NCBI RefSeq assembly: GCF_029952445.1 | Contig: NZ_JAQPPK010000028.1 | Location: forward strand, 1 to 63,025 | Length of the DNA: 63,025 nucleotides | Direction: 5' to 3' | Source of the DNA: Paenarthrobacter nitroguajacolicus | GTDB lineage: Bacteria; Actinomycetota; Actinomycetes; Actinomycetales; Micrococcaceae | Shown: in pieces, positions 31,435 through 39,624 of the stretch | Numbering within the stretch: the first letter of the stretch is position 1 | How the letters are laid out: each line of letters starts with the position of its first letter | Made by a program: the position numbers and the translations under genes | Notes under the pieces: model-generated | What the model saw: only the letters and a program-made list of their open reading frames with translations | What the model was told of the DNA's origin: nothing | Databases searched by the model: none

Positions 31435-32634
31435 ATGACGTTTTCGATTGGCGTAGTGGGGGCCGGCCAGTTCGGCAGCCAGTTCGCCCACCTCTTCAAG
31501 CTCCACCCGGGGGTCAGCGCGGTCTACGCGGTGGACGAGCTCCCTGAACGGGCCGCTGCAGCGCAAGAGCGCTGGGGCCTGGACGGCACCATGGCTTCCT
31601 TCGAAGCGCTGCTGGAGTCCGACGTCGATGCTGTCGCCATCTTCACGCAGCGCTGGACCCACGGGCCCCTGGTTGAGCGGGCGTTGCGGGCCGGGAAGCA
31701 TGTCTACTCGGCGGTGCCAATGGCCATCTCAGAAGAGGAGATTGAACGGATCATCGAGGCTGTCCGCGAAACCAAACTGGTCTACGCGATGGGTGAGACC
31801 AGCTACTACAACCCCGCCACGGTCTTTGCCAGGCAGCAGCACAAAGCCGGTAAGTTCGGACGCATCTTCTACACAGAAGGCGACTACGTGCACGACATGG
31901 ACCTCGGTTTCTACGAGGCTTACCAGTACAGCGGAGGGGACCGGTGGAAGGAAACCGCCAGCTACCCGCCCATGCTCTACCCCACGCACGCCATCGGCGG
32001 AGTCCTCGGCGCCGTGCCCGGCCACGCGGTCAGCGTGAGCTGCATCGGAGTCAAGGACCAGCGTGGCGACGGCGTCTTCGATAAGGACGTCAGCATGTTC
32101 GCGAATGACTTCTCGAACGCTTCAGCCCTCTTCGAAATGAACGACGGCGGTGCGATGCGCACCAATGAGATGCGACGCGTGGGCTACCCGTCGCACATAA
32201 GGGAATCCCGTTTCCGCTTCTTCGGCACAGACGCCAGCTTCGAGCAGCTCGCAACCACCACCGTGTGGCAGGACAAGTCCTCGGTGCTGGACGTTTCCGG
32301 GCAAGTGGAGACGAAGCCCACCATGTCCGCCGACGACCCCTCACTGGCGGATGTGGCTCCCGAACTCCGGGATGCCTTCATTTCGGGACTGGCTCCAGTG
32401 CACGACCGATCCCGGCTCCCCGAGGAGTTCCTCGGAGCGCCCAATGGGCACGAGGGCAGCCATCAATTCCTGGTGGACGACTTCGTGACAGCCGTGAACA
32501 ACCGGAGCCTACCCCCGGTGAACGCCTGGGTGGCCGCGAGGTTTACGCTTCCCGGCATCGTTGCCCACCAGTCCGCACTGCGCGGCGGAGAGCGGCTCCC
32601 AATACGTGACTTCGGTGATGCTCCCGTGGAGTAG
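31435..32634 (+). CDS. Gfo/Idh/MocA family oxidoreductase
   Basis: A 399-residue NAD(P)-dependent sugar or inositol dehydrogenase-like enzyme. The Rossmann fold starts IGVVGAGQFGSQFAHLF; the EK-P motif region reads AGKHVYSAVPMAISEEE, where the usual catalytic Lys position (EKP) is AVP, an atypical variant. GETSYYNPA and the H-I-G motif in YPTHAIGGVLGAV continue the family pattern. AGAAAGG precedes the ATG. It is divergent from the alpha-galactoside transporter and followed by the LacI gene. Its substrate is unknown; processing of a galactoside-derived sugar is an inference. Confidence 0.85.
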   Translation: MTFSIGVVGAGQFGSQFAHLFKLHPGVSAVYAVDELPERAAAAQERWGLDGTMASFEALLESDVDAVAIFTQRWTHGPLVERALRAGKHVYSAVPMAISEEEIERIIEAVRETKLVYAMGETSYYNPATVFARQQHKAGKFGRIFYTEGDYVHDMDLGFYEAYQYSGGDRWKETASYPPMLYPTHAIGGVLGAVPGHAVSVSCIGVKDQRGDGVFDKDVSMFANDFSNASALFEMNDGGAMRTNEMRRVGYPSHIRESRFRFFGTDASFEQLATTTVWQDKSSVLDVSGQVETKPTMSADDPSLADVAPELRDAFISGLAPVHDRSRLPEEFLGAPNGHEGSHQFLVDDFVTAVNNRSLPPVNAWVAARFTLPGIVAHQSALRGGERLPIRDFGDAPVE

Positions 32635-32635
32635 C

Positions 32636-32641
32636 TAGCAT
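32636..32641 (+). promoter_or_regulatory. -10 box (TAGCAT) of a possible leaderless LacI mRNA
   Basis: TAGCAT starts 1 bp after the oxidoreductase stop codon; 7 nt later comes the LacI ATG. The regulator may therefore also be transcribed on its own. Confidence 0.4.
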
Positions 32642-32648
32642 TTACCCC

Positions 32649-33668
32649 ATGACAACAGCAGCAGTACAAACCCCGCGCGGCCCGGTTACACGCAAAGACG
32701 TGGCCCGGTACGCCGGGGTGAGTACCGCCGTCGTTAGTTATGTGGTGAACGGTGGGCCCAAGAACGTGGCCCCGGCGACGGAAGCGAAAGTCCGCGACGC
32801 CATCCGCATCCTCGGCTACCGGCCCAACGCGGCGGCACGTGCGTTGAAGCTGGGTTCCAGTGAGACCATCGGCGTGGTGGTGCCGGACAATACCAACCCG
32901 TTCTTCACGCAGCTTGCCCATGCTGTGGAGGACGCCGCGGCGGAACTGGGCTTCGGCATGGTGCTCACCAACTCCGACGGAAGCCTGACGCGGGAGCGCA
33001 AGAACATCCGTACCCTCGCCGCCCGGCAGGTGGATGGGGTGTTCCTGGCCAGTTGCGTGTTCGACCCCGATGTCACTGAGCTCGAAGCCTCCGAAATCCC
33101 GGCGGTTTTGCTGAACAACGCCGGATCTCCGCCCGGGTTCAACAGCGTGGGCGTGGACCTCGAGGCCGGAGCGCGGGCTGCCGTGGAGCACCTGATCGGC
33201 CACGGGCACAGCAGCATCGGCCTGGCGATCGGAACCAATACGGGTAACCAACTGGACGGGCGCGAAGTGGGCTGGCTCGCCGCCCTTCGGGACGCAGGTT
33301 TGCCGGACGGCCCAATGCTGCACGGCCCGTTCAGCCGGCCGGGCGGGTACGAGGTAGGCAAGCGGTTCCTGTCCATGGCGAACCGACCCACCGCAATCTT
33401 TGCCAGCAACGACATGCAAGCCATCGGCATTCTCCGCGCCCTCCACGAAGCCGGTGTCCGGGTTCCTGACGAGTTGGCCCTGGTTTCCTTCGACGGATCC
33501 CTGGATGCCGAGTACAGCTGGCCTGCGCTCACTACGGTTGCGCAGCCGGTGAAAGCCATGGCCCAGGCGGCTGTCCGGGCCCTGGTGGGCAAGGGACGTG
33601 GTGAAGAACTGCAACACCAGATCCTGCCCACTGAGCTCATCATCCGCCAGTCCTGCGGCTGCCCCTAG
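32649..33668 (+). CDS. LacI family transcriptional regulator
   Basis: A 339-residue repressor. The N-terminal helix-turn-helix VTRKDVARYAGVSTAVVSYVVNGG and hinge RPNAAARALKLG are typical, followed by a periplasmic-binding-protein-like ligand domain (TIGVVVPDNTNPFFTQL, FASNDMQAIGILRALHEAG). It probably binds O1 and O2 in the divergent region and releases DNA on binding an alpha-galactoside or derivative. It lies 14 bp after the oxidoreductase gene, with a possible own promoter. Its stop codon is followed by a 33-bp repeat array. Confidence 0.95.
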   Translation: MTTAAVQTPRGPVTRKDVARYAGVSTAVVSYVVNGGPKNVAPATEAKVRDAIRILGYRPNAAARALKLGSSETIGVVVPDNTNPFFTQLAHAVEDAAAELGFGMVLTNSDGSLTRERKNIRTLAARQVDGVFLASCVFDPDVTELEASEIPAVLLNNAGSPPGFNSVGVDLEAGARAAVEHLIGHGHSSIGLAIGTNTGNQLDGREVGWLAALRDAGLPDGPMLHGPFSRPGGYEVGKRFLSMANRPTAIFASNDMQAIGILRALHEAGVRVPDELALVSFDGSLDAEYSWPALTTVAQPVKAMAQAAVRALVGKGRGEELQHQILPTELIIRQSCGCP

Positions 33669-33672
33669 CACC

Positions 33673-33830
33673 CTCTCTCACGTACGCGCCTGTTGGTGGG
33701 TGTCGCTCTCTCAGGTATGCGCCTGTTGGTGGGTGTCGCTCTCTCAGGTATGCGCCTGTTGGGGGGTGTCGCTCTCTCAGGTATGCGCCTGTTGGGGGGT
33801 GTCGCTCTCGCACGTACGCGCCTGTCCCGG
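33673..33830 (+). repeat. 33-bp tandem array (about 4.8 units) after lacI
   Basis: CTCTCTCA cores occur at 33673, 33706, 33739, 33772 and 33805 (the last as CTCTCGCA), period 33. The rest of the unit, CGTACGCGCC-TGTTGGTGGG or variants, is well conserved. The array begins 5 bp after the lacI stop. Confidence 0.92.
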
Positions 33831-33839
33831 ACTCTTGGT

Positions 33840-33988
33840 GATTGAGGGTTGGTGGGAAGGGGTGGTTTGGTGATAGAGGGTCGGTGGGAAGGGGTGGTTT
33901 GGTGATAGAGGGTCGGTGGGAAGGGGTGGTTTGGTGATAGAGGGTCGGTGGGAAGGGGTGGTTTGGTGATAGAGGGTCGGTGGGAAGG
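33840..33988 (-). repeat. 32-bp tandem array (4.7 units) after the FtsX-like gene
   Basis: Units start at 33840, 33872, 33904, 33936 and 33968 (partial). Read on the minus strand, sense for the permease, each contains GACCCTCTATCACC-AAACC and then ACCCCTTCCCACC: 18 C and one G in 32. It lies 6 bp beyond the permease stop and faces the lacI array. Confidence 0.92.
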
Positions 33989-33993
33989 CCGCC

Positions 33994-35364
33994 CTACGAG
34001 TCCACGCTCGCGTAGCGCTCCGGACGGGCCAACACCTGGGCGATCTGGGCGGTCCCCGCGGCTACGGCCAAGCGCACCAGCAGGAACCCGGCCCCGAACA
34101 CCCCGCCGATGGTCAGTAGCACCACAGGCTGGGTCAAAAGCACCGCGCCCGTCAATGGCAGGACCAACACTGCCGCAGCTGCCGCCGAGATCCCTGCCAC
34201 CAGGAACAGCGGCGACATGACAGCCTTGACCCGCGCCGCCACCATGAGCTTGCGCGGCATTCCCACCCGGTCCAGGGCCACCAGCGTTGAGGCACGGTCC
34301 AGCACCGCGGCGGCCTGGTTTACTCCGGCCGAACACGCCACCATCAGGAACGAGCCCAGCAAGGTGATCATCACGCCTGTGTTGATGTCGCGCACCAACA
34401 GGTTGGCTTCGGAATCGCCGCCGGTGCCCATGGTGTCCGCCACAGCCATTCCCACGCCCACAAAAACTCCCACAAAACTGGTCATCGCGACGCCCCCAAC
34501 TTGCCGCCACGATTCCTTGGGATTTTCCAGCACGGTACGTGCCGCCAGCAACTGTTCCGGCTTTTTGGCGCGTTTGAGCTGCGATGACGCCGTCAGCCGC
34601 AGGATCCATGGACCCATGAGGTTCAGTGCCAACAGGGCCAGGCCAAAGCATCCACCCATGACAGCGATGATCACAATAAAGGTCCCAAAGCTGCTCAGCA
34701 TCCCCATCGCCACCACTCCGGTCACCACAACTACAGCCGCGATGAGCCCCCGAACCCAATGGGCGCCGTCGGCCGTTTGCCTGGTCCGGACGCCCAACGG
34801 CGTCACCACAACCTTGCGCAACCCAAGAGCGGCGCTCGCTGCCGCGAGGACGCAGACGGCCAGGATGCAGCCCGCAATGGACGGCACGGACAACCAGGCA
34901 TGGCTGCCGATTGCCTGCCCACGGAACTGGATCAAGCCCAGGAACGGAGCCGCGCACGCATAGAGTCCGGCACCCGCCAGCGCTCCCACAGCGGCGAGGA
35001 CCGTCGATTCGATGACCGTCATCCAGACGACCGTCGCGCTGTTGGCGCCCAACAGGCGCAAGGAAGCCAATCGGTCATCACGACGCCGGGCCGCCAGTCG
35101 GGCGGCTGAGGCGCCGAGCGCCAGCAGCGGGATGATGAGCAGGACCATTGCGACGACGGCCAACGCTTGGTAAGTGCCCGCGATGCTGTCCGTCCAGGAC
35201 CAGAAGACCTGCGAGCCGCCCGCGACCGTGAGCAACAGCGCAGTGACCGTTCCGAAGGCCAGGATCGGCAACCCGGCGTCGCGCAGTCCTGTTTCCCGGA
35301 GGCTGCTGCCGCTGCTCCGTGCGAGGTAGGGCGTAAGCCGAAGGGCCATGGTGAGGCTAGACAT
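33994..35364 (-). CDS. FtsX-like ABC transporter permease
   Basis: A 456-residue membrane protein of the MacB/FtsX type with two homologous blocks of helices. The sequence LALGASAARLAARRRDDRLASLRLLGANSATV matches the cytoplasmic coupling region of this family, and RVGMPRKLMVAARVKAVMSPL is its counterpart in the second half. The ATG at 35364 overlaps the end of the ATPase gene by 8 bp, so translation is coupled; longer reading frames would run through that gene. The substrate is unknown; antimicrobial peptide or lipoprotein handling is typical of the class. Confidence 0.85.
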   Translation of the reverse strand: MSSLTMALRLTPYLARSSGSSLRETGLRDAGLPILAFGTVTALLLTVAGGSQVFWSWTDSIAGTYQALAVVAMVLLIIPLLALGASAARLAARRRDDRLASLRLLGANSATVVWMTVIESTVLAAVGALAGAGLYACAAPFLGLIQFRGQAIGSHAWLSVPSIAGCILAVCVLAAASAALGLRKVVVTPLGVRTRQTADGAHWVRGLIAAVVVVTGVVAMGMLSSFGTFIVIIAVMGGCFGLALLALNLMGPWILRLTASSQLKRAKKPEQLLAARTVLENPKESWRQVGGVAMTSFVGVFVGVGMAVADTMGTGGDSEANLLVRDINTGVMITLLGSFLMVACSAGVNQAAAVLDRASTLVALDRVGMPRKLMVAARVKAVMSPLFLVAGISAAAAAVLVLPLTGAVLLTQPVVLLTIGGVFGAGFLLVRLAVAAGTAQIAQVLARPERYASVDS

Positions 35365-36106
35365 TGAAGGCACCCTTGAAGTTGGTGGTGGCGGGAACTG
35401 GCTGTTGGGGATCGGCAACCGCGCTGCCGCTATCCGCCACGATCCCGCCGTCCCGAAGCTCCACAACCCGCTGACAGCGCGTGGCCACCTGCGGATCATG
35501 GGTGACCACGAGGAGCGTTCGCCCGTTGGCAGCAACGGAGTGCAGCAGCACGTCCAGGACTTCGGTGGAGGTAGCCGAATCCAGTGCTCCGGTTGGCTCG
35601 TCCGCAAACACCACGCGGGCGCCGGTTACCTGGGCCCGGGCGATGGCCACACGTTGGACCTGGCCACCGGAAAGTTCGCCCAGCCTGCGCTGTTCCATAC
35701 CGGCCAACCCTAGGGCCGCGAGCCATTCCGCGGCGCGGGCTTCGGACGTCGAACGGTCGGTACCGTTCAACATCAGGGCCAGGGCGACGTTTTCCACGGC
35801 AGTGAGCTCCGGCAGCAGCATGCCTTGCTGGAACACGAAGCCAAACTCCTCACGGCGCAGGCGGGAGAGCGCTGCGTCCCCCAAGCTGTCCAGGCGCAGC
35901 GGCGCCGAAGGGGTGTTCAAGGTGACTGAGCCGGCGTCGGGCATTAATATCCCGGCGAGGCAATGCAGAAGCGTCGTCTTGCCGGAGCCCGACGGACCGA
36001 TGATTGCGATTGACTCGCCCGCATTGGCAGTGAAGTCGACGTGGTCCAAGGCAATGCTGCCGGGGTAGTGCTTGGTGAGCTGCTGGGCGTGGAGGATGGC
36101 GTTCAT
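35357..36106 (-). CDS. ABC transporter ATP-binding protein (LolD/MacB type)
   Basis: A 249-residue ATPase: Walker A GPSGSGKTT, Q-loop FQQGMLL, signature LSGGQVQRVAIARA, Walker B VVFADEPTGALD, switch His in VVTHD. The PTGALD and LPELTAVENVALAL stretches are typical of MacB/LolD-type ATPases paired with FtsX-like permeases, here the overlapping downstream gene. The ATG at 36106 (MNAILHAQQL) was preferred over a start 90 bp upstream since the family begins here. No regulatory two-component system lies next to it. Confidence 0.92.
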   Translation of the reverse strand: MNAILHAQQLTKHYPGSIALDHVDFTANAGESIAIIGPSGSGKTTLLHCLAGILMPDAGSVTLNTPSAPLRLDSLGDAALSRLRREEFGFVFQQGMLLPELTAVENVALALMLNGTDRSTSEARAAEWLAALGLAGMEQRRLGELSGGQVQRVAIARAQVTGARVVFADEPTGALDSATSTEVLDVLLHSVAANGRTLLVVTHDPQVATRCQRVVELRDGGIVADSGSAVADPQQPVPATTNFKGAFNV

Positions 36107-36203
36107 ATAACCAGCATCCCTGCGGGCCGTGCACTGCGGCGTCCGTCTACCGGCTGAACTCTGCGGGCCGGCCTCCACCCGCGGTATGAGACCCAACTGG
36201 GTA

Positions 36204-36245
36204 ACAGATAACGTCGTTCCCAGCGCTGGGAACGACGTTATCTGT
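36204..36245. terminator. Perfect 42-bp palindrome after the DeoR gene
   Basis: ACAGATAACGTCGTTCCCAG and the rest of the arm are mirrored perfectly about AGCGCT. Outside it, CCAACTGGGTA and CACCTACTTGG form a further imperfect pair. It ends 3 bp from the DeoR stop codon. Confidence 0.7.
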
Positions 36246-36248
36246 CAC

Positions 36249-37046
36249 CTACTTGGGCTCGGCAGGAGCGATCCTGAGCTTCGCCACATTCTCTGCCAGC
36301 ACCCTGCGCGCGTCCTCGCCCAGCAAGGAATCCGTAATGAGTTCGTCGGCCTCTTCCAACTGGGCGATCGAGGCGATGCCCACAACACCCCACTTGCTGT
36401 GGTCGGCGAGGACTACCGTGCTGCGCGCGGACGACATGAACGCGCGATCGGTCTCCGCCTCCAGCAGGTTTGGGGTGGTAAAACCGGCCTGCGCATCCAT
36501 TCCGTGGACACCAAGGAAGAGGACATCAAGGTGCAATTGTTTCAGGGAAGCCGTGGCGATCGGCCCTACCAGGGCGTCAGAGGGCGTGCGCTCGCCGCCG
36601 ATCAGAATCACCGTGGAGCCAAACCGTGCAGGGCCTGACGATGCCCCGTGGTGGAAGAGGTCCGCGATCCGCACCGAGTTGGTCACAACTGTGATTCGGG
36701 GCCCATTGACGAGTTCCTTGGCCAGCGCCCACGTGGTGGTGCCGGCACTCAGACCAATGGCCATGCCCTCCTGGACCATCGAGGCGGCTTCGACGGCAAT
36801 CGCATGCTTCTCTGCTGTGAGCTGCGTGGACTTCAGCTCGAATCCGGGCTCATGCGTGCTGGCGTCACCGGGCAGCTTGGCTCCGCCGTGGATGCGCTCC
36901 ACCCGGCCGGTTTCCTCGAGGGCCTCGATGTCGCGACGGACGGTCATGGGGGAGACGCCCAGCAATTGGGCAAGGTCCGAGACCCGAACCACGCGTTCTC
37001 GCTGGACTGCATCGATGATGGCGGAGTGGCGTGCTGCCTGAAGCAT
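36249..37046 (-). CDS. DeoR/GlpR family transcriptional regulator
   Basis: A 265-residue repressor. The N-terminal helix-turn-helix VRVSDLAQLLGVSPMTVRRDIEALEETGRVERIHGGA is the classical DeoR signature. The C-terminal sugar-phosphate-sensing domain (DeoRC, ISOCOT fold) has IGLSAGTTTWALAKEL and VVTNSVRIADL. The ATG at 37046 follows AGAAAGG; an in-frame GTG 30 bp upstream is an alternative. It is alone on its strand between two hairpins, so its targets cannot be read from the neighbours. It should respond to a phosphorylated sugar or nucleoside-derived intermediate. Confidence 0.93.
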   Translation of the reverse strand: MLQAARHSAIIDAVQRERVVRVSDLAQLLGVSPMTVRRDIEALEETGRVERIHGGAKLPGDASTHEPGFELKSTQLTAEKHAIAVEAASMVQEGMAIGLSAGTTTWALAKELVNGPRITVVTNSVRIADLFHHGASSGPARFGSTVILIGGERTPSDALVGPIATASLKQLHLDVLFLGVHGMDAQAGFTTPNLLEAETDRAFMSSARSTVVLADHSKWGVVGIASIAQLEEADELITDSLLGEDARRVLAENVAKLRIAPAEPK

Positions 37047-37126
37047 CAGGGCCTTTCTGGGTACCTCGTCAAACACGGGCTGGGTCTGGCTCCAGTCTAG
37101 GACGCATACCCGTCCGGCGACGGTAT

Positions 37127-37180
37127 AAACGCACGACGGCGCCGCTCACCCCGTGAGGTGAGCGGCGCCGTCGTGCGTTT
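37127..37180. terminator. Terminator after acsA
   Basis: A perfect 24-bp stem (AAACGCACGACGGCGCCGCT...) has a 6-nt loop. It begins 14 bp after the acsA stop. Confidence 0.85.
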
Positions 37181-37193
37181 GGGCCGGGGGACG

Positions 37194-39197
37194 CTACTTG
37201 CGGAGCGACTCCGCGATCTGCTGCATGATTGCGGGATCGGCCAGGGTGGTGGCGTCGCCGGTGTCGCGGCCTTCTGCAATGTCCTTCAGCAGACGGCGGA
37301 CGATCTTGCCGGAGCGGGTCTTGGGCAGTTCCGGAACGATCAGGAGCTGTTTGGGCTTGGCGATCGGACCGATTTCCTTGCCCACGTGGTTGCGCAGTTC
37401 CAGGACGGTTTCGTCGCCGCTGTTGACGGCGTCCCCGCGGAGGATGACGAACGCGACGACGGCCTGCCCGGTGGTCTCATCAGCGGCACCAACAACGGCC
37501 GCTTCAGCGACGGATGGGTGCGAAACCAGCGCGGACTCGATCTCCGTGGTGGAGAGGCGGTGGCCGGAAACGTTCATGACGTCGTCCACGCGGCCCAGGA
37601 GCCAGACGTCGCCGTCTTCGTCCTTTTTGGCACCGTCGCCTGCAAAGTACATGGCCTCGAACCGGGACCAGTAGGTGTCCTTGAAGCGCTCGGGGTCGCC
37701 CCAGATGCCGCGGAGCATGGAGGGCCACGGTTCGCGGACCACCAGGTAGCCGCCTTCGCCGTTGGCCACCGAGGCGCCGTTCTCGTCCACTACGTCCACA
37801 GCGATACCGGGCAGCGGAACCTGGGCCGAGCCCGGCTTCGTGGCCGTAACGCCGGGCAGCGGGGCAATCATTTGGGCGCCCGTTTCGGTCTGCCACCACG
37901 TGTCCACGATCGGCGCGGGGTGTTCCTTCTTCTCACCGTTCTTGCCCGCGTTCGCGCCGATGACATCGCGGTACCACATCCAGGCCTCGGGGTTGATGGA
38001 TTCGCCCACGGAGCCCAGCACCCTGATAGAGGAGAGATCGTACTTGTCCGGGATCTCGCGGCCCCACTTCATGAACGTACGGATCGCGGTGGGCGCGGTG
38101 TAGAGGATGGAGACCTTGTACTTCTCCACGATCTCCCACCAGCGGCCCTGGTGCGGGGAGTCCGGGGTGCCTTCGTACATGACCTGGGTGGCGCCGTTCA
38201 CCAGCGGCGCGTAGGTGACGTAGGAGTGGCCGGTGACCCATCCGACGTCGGCGGTGCACCAGTACACATCGGTTTCCGGGTGGAGGTCGAACACGGACTT
38301 GTGCGTGTACGCGGTCTGGGTGAGGTAGCCGCCGGTGGTGTGCAGGATGCCCTTGGGCTTGCCGGTGGTCCCGGAGGTGTAGAGGATGAACAGCGGGTGT
38401 TCGGCGTCATGTCCGACGGCGGTGTGCTCCGTATCTGCCTTGTCTACCGTCTCGCTCCACCAGAGGTCGCGGCCTTCAACCCAGTTGACGTCCTCGCCGT
38501 TGCGCTTGACCACCACCACGTTCTGGACAGTGTGTCCTTCTTTGGACAGGGCTTCGTCCACGGCCGGCTTCAACGCGCTGGGCTTGCCGCGCCGGTAGGT
38601 GCCATCGGCGGTGACCACGAGCTTGGCTTCGGCGTCCTCGATCCGGGAGCGCAAGGCGTCCGCGGAGAAGCCACCGAAGACCACCGAGTGCACGGCGCCG
38701 ATCCTGGCACAGGCGAGCAGGGTGATGACGGCTTCGGGGATCATGGGCAAGTACACGGCCACCCGGTCGCCCTTGGCCACGCCGAGCGACTCGAACGCGT
38801 TGGCGGCCTTCTTGACCTCTTCGGTCAGCTCGGCGTAGGTGTACGTGCGGGTATCGCCGGGTTCGCCCTCGAAGTAGATCGCGACGCGGTCGCCGAGGCC
38901 GTTTTCCACGTGGCGGTCCAACGCGTTGTAGGCAGCGTTGACCTCACCGCCGACGAACCACTTGGCGAACGGCGGGTTGGACCAATCAAGGGCCTCGGTG
39001 AAGTCCTTATCCCAGGTCAGCAGCTCGCGGGCTTGCTTTGCCCAAAACGCCGGACGGTCAGCGTCAGCCTCTGCATAGGCGTCCGCCGTCGCGATGGCGG
39101 ACGCCGCAAACTCTGCCGATGGCGCGAACCTGCGGTTCTCGTGGAGGAGGTTTTCAAGGGCCTCGACGTGTGTGGATCCGGTGGTGTCCTGGGACAT
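37194..39197 (-). CDS. acsA: Acetyl-CoA synthetase (acetate-CoA ligase, AMP-forming)
   Basis: A 667-residue adenylate-forming enzyme turning acetate, ATP and CoA into acetyl-CoA. Visible motifs: the P-loop-like YTSGTTGKPKG, DVGWVTGHSYVTYAPL, the substrate-pocket WWQTETG, the hinge GRVDDVMNVSGHRLST and the C-terminal PKTRSGKIVRR, whose Lys is the regulatory acetylation site of Acs. The ATG at 39197 has TGAGG upstream; another ATG 12 bp earlier is less well placed. It is monocistronic. The 427-bp upstream region may hold its promoter, but I found no convincing Crp site there. Confidence 0.97.
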   Translation of the reverse strand: MSQDTTGSTHVEALENLLHENRRFAPSAEFAASAIATADAYAEADADRPAFWAKQARELLTWDKDFTEALDWSNPPFAKWFVGGEVNAAYNALDRHVENGLGDRVAIYFEGEPGDTRTYTYAELTEEVKKAANAFESLGVAKGDRVAVYLPMIPEAVITLLACARIGAVHSVVFGGFSADALRSRIEDAEAKLVVTADGTYRRGKPSALKPAVDEALSKEGHTVQNVVVVKRNGEDVNWVEGRDLWWSETVDKADTEHTAVGHDAEHPLFILYTSGTTGKPKGILHTTGGYLTQTAYTHKSVFDLHPETDVYWCTADVGWVTGHSYVTYAPLVNGATQVMYEGTPDSPHQGRWWEIVEKYKVSILYTAPTAIRTFMKWGREIPDKYDLSSIRVLGSVGESINPEAWMWYRDVIGANAGKNGEKKEHPAPIVDTWWQTETGAQMIAPLPGVTATKPGSAQVPLPGIAVDVVDENGASVANGEGGYLVVREPWPSMLRGIWGDPERFKDTYWSRFEAMYFAGDGAKKDEDGDVWLLGRVDDVMNVSGHRLSTTEIESALVSHPSVAEAAVVGAADETTGQAVVAFVILRGDAVNSGDETVLELRNHVGKEIGPIAKPKQLLIVPELPKTRSGKIVRRLLKDIAEGRDTGDATTLADPAIMQQIAESLRK

Positions 39198-39624
39198 GGT
39201 GAACCTCATTATTCATCGATCTTTGCTGCCAAGCCCGCCGTGCGGCCCGCAGAGTATTGTCCGCCTTCCACACTATCGCTTCCGAAAGGTCCTACGTGTG
39301 CGTGGTCACAAACGCGACAGCGAGCGGCATATTTTTAGCGCCGAATGGCACCTTGACCTGCAAGGAAACGGTTACATGACGTACGACGTCGATTCCCGCC
39401 GGCCGCTGGTAGTCGCCGAAGTCTCGGCTTCTTTTTGTAAGTAACCTTGGAGTTCCCTGTGGGCCGCACCGCATAACCGTTTTCGGCTGGAAGGCTGTCA
39501 GTGGGGTGGCATAGGCTGAAGAAGTCTTGGGACGCATCTTCAGGCGTGTCCGGTGATGCTGCGGAATCCCGCGGAATTCATTGGACCGGACTGCCCAAGG
39601 CGCCGCCGTACGAAGGAGAAATAC
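39198..39624. other. 427-bp intergenic region with a doubtful 22-codon leader ORF
   Basis: The region between divergent acsA and the low-complexity membrane protein. TTGACC (39353), AAGGAAA and an ATG at 39376 open a 22-codon frame ending at 39444. Inside it GCCGA-AGTC-TCGGC (39415-39428) is followed by TTCTTTTTG, a weak terminator-like hairpin. No RNA family or clear operator was recognised in the rest. Confidence 0.35.

Noticed and set aside
33598..33873. Open frame of 91 codons with repeated CACWWVSLSQ units across the lacI array
   Set aside because: It begins inside lacI in another frame and its repeated peptide only reflects the 33-bp DNA repeat.
39297..39312. TGTGCGTGGTCACA upstream of acsA as a Crp/GlxR site
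   Set aside because: Half-sites are good but the spacer is two bases short of TGTGA-N6-TCACA; not called without binding data.
37158..39338. 726-codon frame on the plus strand opposite acsA
   Set aside because: Long antisense frames are common in high-GC DNA; the acsA frame has clear catalytic motifs and the antisense product has none.
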